The position numbers and the translations under genes are program-made. From positions 13,266,586-13,330,585 of the forward strand of contig NC_019860.2 in the NCBI RefSeq assembly GCF_002234675.1: 64,000 bases of DNA, read 5' to 3'. Under the pieces are notes generated by a model, which searched no databases, was not told the DNA's origin, and saw only the letters and a list, made by a program, of their open reading frames with translations. Position 1 is the first letter of the stretch. Each line of letters starts with the position of its first letter. This document shows, one piece after another, positions 57,594 to 64,000 of the stretch. This stretch comes from Oryzias latipes. Lineage: Eukaryota > Chordata > Actinopteri > Beloniformes > Adrianichthyidae.

Positions 57594-57640
57594 AATTGAA
57601 TTTCCCCAATGTGGGATCAATGAAGAATATCCTATCCTAT
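57594..57640 (+). mobile_element. LINE 3'-end scrap
   Basis: 'gaatttccccaatgtgggat' and 'caatgaagaatatcctatcc', the inverse of the scrap at 16379-16440, ending in a (TATCC/TATTC)-like tail. Confidence 0.5.
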
Positions 57641-58029
57641 TCTATTTATTTTTTTATTAAATAAGAGCTCGTTCTGAAGTCTCTGCTGGTTACCTGCTGT
57701 AAAAAATAAAATCACAGGCATTTTTCATCCACACAAACCTCTGGAGTGTCTTTTTGTTGTTTTTGCCTTGGACCTGTCGGTCACACGCCGGACCGGAGGG
57801 TGACAGTCTGTAAGCAGTGACGTGCTTTGAGTTAGATTTATTGTATAATTTCAATATGTAGTCAGTAGTTAGTTGAAATGTTTCATGTATTTGACTGTTT
57901 ACATTGTATTGTGTTTTAATCTGTTGAGGGACTAGATGGAAAAACAGCTTCAGCTGTAATCTGGTGTAAAGCATCTTTAATGTTTTTGCACATTCTCCCT
58001 GTCAAGTGAACAAACACACAAACATACTG
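57641..58029. other. Intergenic, no gene seen
   Basis: No supported feature before the RTE fragment. Confidence 0.35.
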
Positions 58030-58262
58030 GATGAGCGAACTCTCACAAACCCTCCAGCACCCTAAAGAGGGTGTAGAGCTGGTCCACTGTTCCACAGCCA
58101 GGACGGAAACTGCACTGTTGCTCCTGGATCTGAGGTTCGACTATCAGGCAGACTCTCCTCTCAAGTACTCTGGCATAAACTGAGGAGTGCATTCTCCAGT
58201 AGCTGGAACACACCCACCGGTCCCCTTTCTTCTTGAAAAGGGAAACCACCACCCCCGTCTGC
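58030..58262 (-). mobile_element. Rex3/RTE-type reverse transcriptase fragment
   Basis: Minus-strand frame reads VVSLFKKKGDRWVCSSYWR, VYARVLERRVCLIVEPQIQE, QQCSFRPGCGTVDQLYTLFR. This is the RT fingers region (…LFKKGD...CSNYRGI...KVYARVLERRL, EEQCGFRPGRGTxDQLFTL in Rex3/RTE). The YRGI motif is replaced and part is deleted, so it is a short dead remnant. Confidence 0.8.
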
Positions 58263-58523
58263 CAGTCCAGTTGTACAGTTTCGCACCACTGTCACTTTTA
58301 CCAACTGCTGTCAGTAAAATTATTTTTCTTAAATGGTACCTTTGAAAGTTTATTTGATACTTATGACTCTAAAAAAGAAATACAATTAAGAAAAAAGAAT
58401 ATTTCTTTCTTTCTTATAAAATAATTTTTTTTTTTTTTATATTATTTAAAAACTGGATTTGCTGTGATATGTTTAGATATTTTGTATCATAATTTGGCAT
58501 GAACATTTTTGGGCGCTGCGACA
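58263..58523. other. Spacer, no feature seen
   Basis: AT-rich, with a T run near 58427-58438. Confidence 0.35.
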
Positions 58524-58640
58524 CAATGGGCACCTGTCCAGGATGTCCCCTGCCTTCGCACCCAAGTGGCCGGGATAGGCTCCGGCAGCTAAGTAACCCC
58601 AAAAGTGACAAAAACGGGTATAGAAGACGAATGAAAAAAA
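58524..58640 (+). mobile_element. V-SINE-like element, 3' part only
   Basis: 'cacctgtccaggatgtcccc', 'ccgggataggctccggcagc', 'aacgggtatagaagacgaat' equal the tail part of the SINE at 52016-52379 in opposite orientation. The tRNA head is missing (5' truncation). Confidence 0.7.
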
Positions 58641-58882
58641 TAACAGATTGAAAATAATTCATAAACTAAATAACTCACAAATTTAAAAAAAAAGGTTTTA
58701 AAATATAAATTACAGAAAACCAACGGAAAACCAATCTGTCAGTTTAATTAAATATTTAAAAAAAAATTCTTGTAACTTATTTTTTAAAAATGTATACATT
58801 TTATTCTCTGTTAAGGGCTTAGCCCTCCTGTCCCAAAGTCTTAAATACACCACTGCTCTAAGGCCTTATCTTACCAATGTAA
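58641..58882. other. Spacer, no feature seen
   Basis: Very AT-rich; no feature recognised. Confidence 0.35.
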
Positions 58883-59088
58883 CCCTTGTGCTATCCTAGG
58901 CACTTTAATGTTGGGAGTTGGGTCATCTAGACCCCACAAGACAGTGCGTTGAACGTTTTTCTTCAATGATTTGTGATCTTCACTGGTGTCCATGGATTAC
59001 ATGAAATCCTCTCCACCTTTTTCCGCCTTTGTCATGGTAGGAAAAACACATCAGTGTAAGGGTTGGGTCATCTAAGATAGCACAAGGG
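58883..59088 (-). mobile_element. TTAA-type MITE, copy 13, complete
   Basis: Start cccttgtgctatcctaggca, end 'ctaagatagcacaaggg', TTAA at 59089-59092; the left target site is GTAA. Length 206, as in copy 4. Confidence 0.88.
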
Positions 59089-59092
59089 TTAA

Positions 59093-60497
59093 ACATTTAT
59101 TTCAGTGACTCCAATTCAAATATCCTTGTCAGGATTTGCATTATTTAACCACAAAAACTGGGATTTTATGGTCTGCATTTAATTTTTAACAAATGCACAC
59201 ACTTTCTACCACATCTCTGCCAATTTTGTTTCATGTGAATTCTCTTAATCAGGCGTGAGCACGGATTTGATCTCTGCCCGTCACGATTACTTAACATGTT
59301 AGAGAGAATACCGCAGTGTTTAGAGAGACACCCCCGTCAAATGTGTTGTTTATTTAGCGGTCAGTGTGGGTCGAATGCTTTTGTTTCAGCCTTGCTGTCC
59401 TTGGACCAGCTGCAGCATAGCAATGTGCTGGAAACCCCCAAAGTGAGATGGAGAAAAAGAGTGTAAAGAACTTTAAAGTAGAACAAGAAAAATGGGGTTC
59501 ATTTGGAGCCCAAACATGACACTTTCAACTAAATGTTTTCATCAATTCTACAGATTGAAAAAAAAAAATTAAATCCCAGGACAATTTGACGTATTTTGGT
59601 CCTATAGCAGTTTTCTCATTTGTTTGCTTCTTCTTTTTGTTTTTTTGCTTTCAGATTTAAACCAAGATTTCTTGAAGCAATTCATGCATAAAAAGATCCA
59701 GACTTTGTGGAAGGGAACACAATTAAATGATGGAAACAGCTTCTTAAGAGGTTCATTTGGGAGCAATGTGGATTTTGGAAACAGGTTTTAAGAAATTCAT
59801 GTGTCCAAGAGAGCAGAGAACTATGACTGTAGAACAATAGAAATGCTGTGCTTTAACTTCGCTGATTCAAATGACCTCAGGATGGAGAAATTCTCATTTA
59901 CAGCACATCTAAAAGTGATTTGATGGTCTTGTTTTTATTAAGGCAACAAAGAAAGAATTTCAGAAGAACTTTTTTTTAATATATATATGATTTATACATG
60001 TACTTCTTAATCTTTTTTTAAACCAAATAAAGAAAGAAGTTTGCCACAGCATGCAGATTGAAAAACTTTGAAAGCAAATTCTAATTAAGACATTGGAAGA
60101 AAGTTTCTGCAACATAACTAGACAAAAAAAGGGAAAATGAAAAAGAAAGACATTTTTGGCTCTCTAGACGGTAGAAATTTTTAAAGGAAACATGTTTTAC
60201 TGCGATAAACATTGACATTTTATTTATAATCTTATAGGCCGTTTTACAGACTTTCAACAAAGTTTACTGCTTATTTGCAATAAAAAGTATTTTTACATGT
60301 TTAAATGTTCATTTTCAAACCAGCTTCTTTTCTCATTTCATAGATGCATGTATTTTTTTTTTTACTTGAAAGGTTTGTTTCATTTTCCAGGACTCACTGT
60401 ATCCCTGTGTCATCCTAACTGTATTCGAGTTACTGGAGGCAACCTAGGTACTGTTGGGTAAAGGCAGAGACAAAGGTTGGGCAATTGAGTGACACCA
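59093..60497. other. Intergenic, no gene seen
   Basis: AT-rich with no exon-like structure or named repeat. Confidence 0.5.
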
Positions 60498-60680
60498 TTT
60501 GACCTATGAAGCATGTTTTTGGACTTTGGTAGGTAGCCAGAGTGCCTGAAGAGAACACGTACATGCACGTGGAAAACATGCAAACTCCACACAGAAAGGT
60601 CCCAGCTAGGATTCAAACCAGGGCCTAATTGCTTTAAATCGAGATCGCTGACCACTATGCCACTGTGCAACTCCGTACTC
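60498..60680 (-). mobile_element. V-SINE-like element, head and central part, decayed
   Basis: Minus strand: 'cagtggcatagtggtcagcg' (A box), 'ctggtttgaatcctag' (B box), then 'gtgtggagtttgcatgtttt' and 'ccaaaaacatgcttcata' of the central domain. The tail is missing. Confidence 0.7.
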
Positions 60681-63600
60681 ATCTCTTTAAGAAAGATAAA
60701 ACATGCTTTCTGCATGCAGAATGACAGACATTGAACATTTTTCTTAAAAGTTTCACTCAAAATCAATCATTTTTTAAAAATCTTTTTTAAAGTTGTCCCA
60801 AGTGGTCTTTTAAGTATGATTACACAGTTTATAGCCAAAATTTAGGACTCAGTTTCTCCAAGGCAGTGATGAGAAAAATGCTACAAGAACATGTCAAAAT
60901 AACCAAAAATTTGATTTATTATAAAAGTGGGTCTTTCTATGACGTTACAGGACAATTAAAAAAAAAAGTTAGATACTTTTGGTTCTCCAAATGGAGAAAG
61001 ATTGGACTCACATGAGGCGGAAATAATGTTTTTGCAGCTTCAACCAGTTAAAGTTTCTGATTTTAACTGCATCTTTTACAGATTTCTACTAAACATGGCT
61101 TCTTTTTTGCAATAATTTATTTATTTTTGGGGATTTCTAGTTTACTCTGCCTCAACATCTGACTGTGCAGCCCCCTTTTTTCTAACGCGAGCAAATATTG
61201 GTGTGATGACACCACCGGCTGACCACGACACGGCATAACCCTAAAGGCCGAAGGTTTGAAAACCTTTCAGAAAAACTGGGGCTTTTATTTCTCAAAGAAT
61301 GATAGATTCCCTTTTTTTCCACCCAAACATACAGAACTGTGGGTGGGTGAGAATCTACAGCCGCCTCCTCTGGGGGGTTATTTGCTGTACTTTAAATGCC
61401 TTGATCAATGCCCAGCACCAAACCACAGCTATTCCAGCCGCAAGTTGTGAAAGAATCATTGCAGATTCTTGTCATGGGTTTTCATTATTATTCGTCAAGC
61501 GTGCAAGTGTGAAGTAGAACAGAAAGGCTTTTTTACCCCCTTTTTTCCCCCCTGTTGACCGTGGCAAACAGCTGAATTCCTTCTTTCCTCGTGTGTCGGA
61601 TGAAGCCACAAAAAGCTGGTTTCTCTCTCCATTTGGCAAATATTTACTTTGACATCCTCAGAACTGGCTCATTTTTACGCCTCGCCAGCACTGCAAAGAA
61701 AATGTTGATCCCAGATCTTGTCGATTATGGGGTTTAAATGCTCACCATCAGACGTTACACAGAGTCAGTCACACATGCTCCGCCGGCTCCAGCTTTCCAC
61801 TGCGCCGGCTGCAACGTCAGGCACGGCCACGCTAATTTCTCTCAAGACAACAGAATTGATGATGTGTTTTTAAAAAGAGCGTGCATCCAGAAATAGCAAG
61901 GCCAAGCCAAGTGGAAGCAGCAGAAGCTGAAGCAGACGGTGCAAACAATTCCCATCATTCCCCTGAGAAGTAAACTCATCTTGAGCTCATTTTCTGCACA
62001 ACAAGAGACTCTGATGTTTGTGATGACCTTTAAAACAAGCTTTAAATCAATGGAAACCCTTTTTAAAAGTGGAACTTCAGAACTTGCGTTCTTTTAATCT
62101 TGTGTTTAGGTCAAATTGACCTGCACTCTTAAAACACTTTTTGAACCGTATTTATCCATTTTCGGAGTTTTTAAAGTTAGTCCCTCTTTAACGTCACAGA
62201 AAGTGATCCAATTTGGGTTAATTTTGAGTTTTTAGAGGGTGTGAAGAAAATAATGAGAAGTAGGTAATTACAATCAGTGTAAGTTTTCTGTTACGACTTT
62301 CTGAAAAATTACAGAAAAATTTAGATTTTATAAGTAAAAGAAAAAAAGAGAGGGCTGAACTAACACTATTACTAGAGTTTAAGTGATCTAAAGGGGACAG
62401 TGTGCAGACGCGAACTGAAAAACTAAAAAAAGAAAAAGAAAATAAATTTCATGGAAAAAATGTAAAGGATGTTAGCTATAAAGGTGCTACAGAAAAAATT
62501 ATGAAAAGCGATAAAAAGAATTTTCTACCATAAATAAATTATTAAAACCTTTTTACGAATACATATAGAAAATAAAAGATATATATCTCATTTATGGGGT
62601 TAGTCCCAATAAAGCTTAAAAAAGAAAAAGGTTGAAAATCCATTAAAAAAATTAAAATCATCACCTTACATGTAAACTGTAACAGAGGTTTTCCTCTGTT
62701 AATAATAATAATAATAATAATCCATCAAAACAAGGTTCCTTAAATTAATACTCTGATAAAAATATGTTTTGGGGTTTTTTGTCAGCTGGGGTGAAACTTA
62801 ACAATAGATAACAAAACTTGTACAAGTTTTTTCAGGCCTGTAATTCAGAAACTATGCAAAAAGAGTTCCATCAAATAAAACACAACTGATGTCCCTTCTT
62901 CTTCTTTTCCTTATCATAGTCACCATAAAAAGAGAAATGTCCACAGTCAAGCTACTGTCACAGACCTTTCCTCATCAGCTGACCTTGTTCTCCAAACATC
63001 ATAGTGATCCCTGCATCCTGGAGTGAACAAACCGCATGTCAGACCTACCACCTGGAGTGGACACTAATCCAAAAATGGGGAAAAACAAACAAGCCACGAT
63101 TTTATTTTGAAGGCCTGCACTTCCTTTCCTAGAGGACGCTGTCTAGACTTTGTTTGCTTTCAGTTCAGGCCAGAACTCGTGCAGTTTACTGAGACCAAAC
63201 TCATAATGGAGGTATGTTACAGCTTAAAACAACAATGTCCAAAGATGAACAAGTTTTAAAAAAAACAACAACTTTACAACTCATCAATAAAGCTGAACAT
63301 TCCCTTTGAGAGGACAAAGATAAATCTGCTAAAAGGTTTCTCATGTTCAAAGAGGTATTTTATGACTTAACTGTAGACAAAACATTTACTAGGAAACTAT
63401 ATTTTCTTACATTTTCCCAAGTCATTTAGAAAAACAGAAGACTGGATTGGCTGCAATATGAAAATATACCACAAGGTGGCAGCACGTAAAGTAAAAAAAA
63501 AAAGCAGGGGAAGGTTGTCTTGGTAGCAGAAAGAATCAACAAAAAGGCAAATATAACACATGAAGTGGAACTCAAGGGCAAAAGAGCATAAATATTCTTT

Positions 63601-64000
63601 ATTGGTCACTTTTACCTTTCTACACTCCAAACAACAGAAGTATGAGACGCACTAAAAGTGAGTGGTTACTCCACCTCCCCTTGCTTGTGTGGTTGCACAA
63701 ACCGCACTGAAGACACTTGCACTCCTGTGGAGTGGTTTCAAATTTCCCTGTGACTGGCTGGGCAGCATTCACACTCTGAGATCTGAACTCCAGTGTATTT
63801 TAAACGTGGCGCAGCGGCCCCTGCATGCGCTGCACACCTCGCCCCCTTGTTTTCACCAACTTATTTTTACAGGGTTTAGCTTTGGCAGAGGCGCATGGAC
63901 CGTTTAAACCAAACTAAGATGCTTTTGGAGGGGGAGGGGATATGCTTCGGGGCCAAATGCAGACCCCGAAACTGAGTCACTTCCCACCAAACACAGGGTT
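60681..64000. other. Intergenic, no gene supported
   Basis: AT-rich DNA with a short (AAT)n at 62700-62723. 61140-61960 and 63620-63900 are somewhat less AT-rich, but I find no exon pair, promoter motif set or repeat that I can name. Confidence 0.45.

Overview
This window looks like teleost fish nuclear DNA. It carries split vertebrate genes with GT-AG introns (actr3, col8a1). It also has the usual teleost repeat mix: L1-type and Rex3/RTE-type LINE pieces, V-SINE-like tRNA SINEs, a Harbinger relic, Tigger-like and piggyBac-like non-autonomous transposons, and long GATA/CA microsatellites. The most frequent repeat, a ~205 bp TTAA-flanked element seen 13 times, reminds me of medaka-type (Oryzias) genomes. 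That species guess is memory-based inference.

Layout. 1-4020: last seven coding exons (residues ~145-418) and 3'UTR of actr3, + strand, with a Tigger-like relic in the first intron. 4030-8600: repeats, including a minus-strand L1 with a frameshifted reverse transcriptase and a very GC-rich 3'UTR. 8600-15000: no intact gene, but an ABCC4-like terminal exon on +, an ABCC4-like NBD2 fragment on -, and a U6 snRNA-like copy in a segment duplicated at 24-26 kb. 16-24 kb: wreckage of an uncharacterised multicopy teleost gene or transposon on the minus strand (C-terminal part 17.33-18.6 kb, N-terminal part 22.6-23.2 kb). Each part is flanked by a ~150 bp-period tandem array whose units carry Pol III A-box and B-box motifs at tRNA spacing. 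An L1 ORF1 and a CR1/L2-like LINE piece lie between the two parts. 24.1-26.5 kb: second copy of the duplicated segment, split by a Harbinger deletion derivative. 26.7-28.5 kb: detached L1 3'UTR with a poly-A tail. 31.1-33.45 kb: complete two-coding-exon col8a1 gene, minus strand. 34-64 kb: AT-rich intergenic DNA with scattered repeats and no gene I can support.

The two real protein-coding genes (actr3: Arp2/3 actin nucleation; col8a1: short-chain network collagen) are unrelated in function and not coordinated. Most of the rest is explained by layered transposition, deletion and local duplication. The least explained features are the paired tRNA-like tandem arrays and the duplicated U6-like sequence whose 5' hairpin has changed on both arms yet still pairs.
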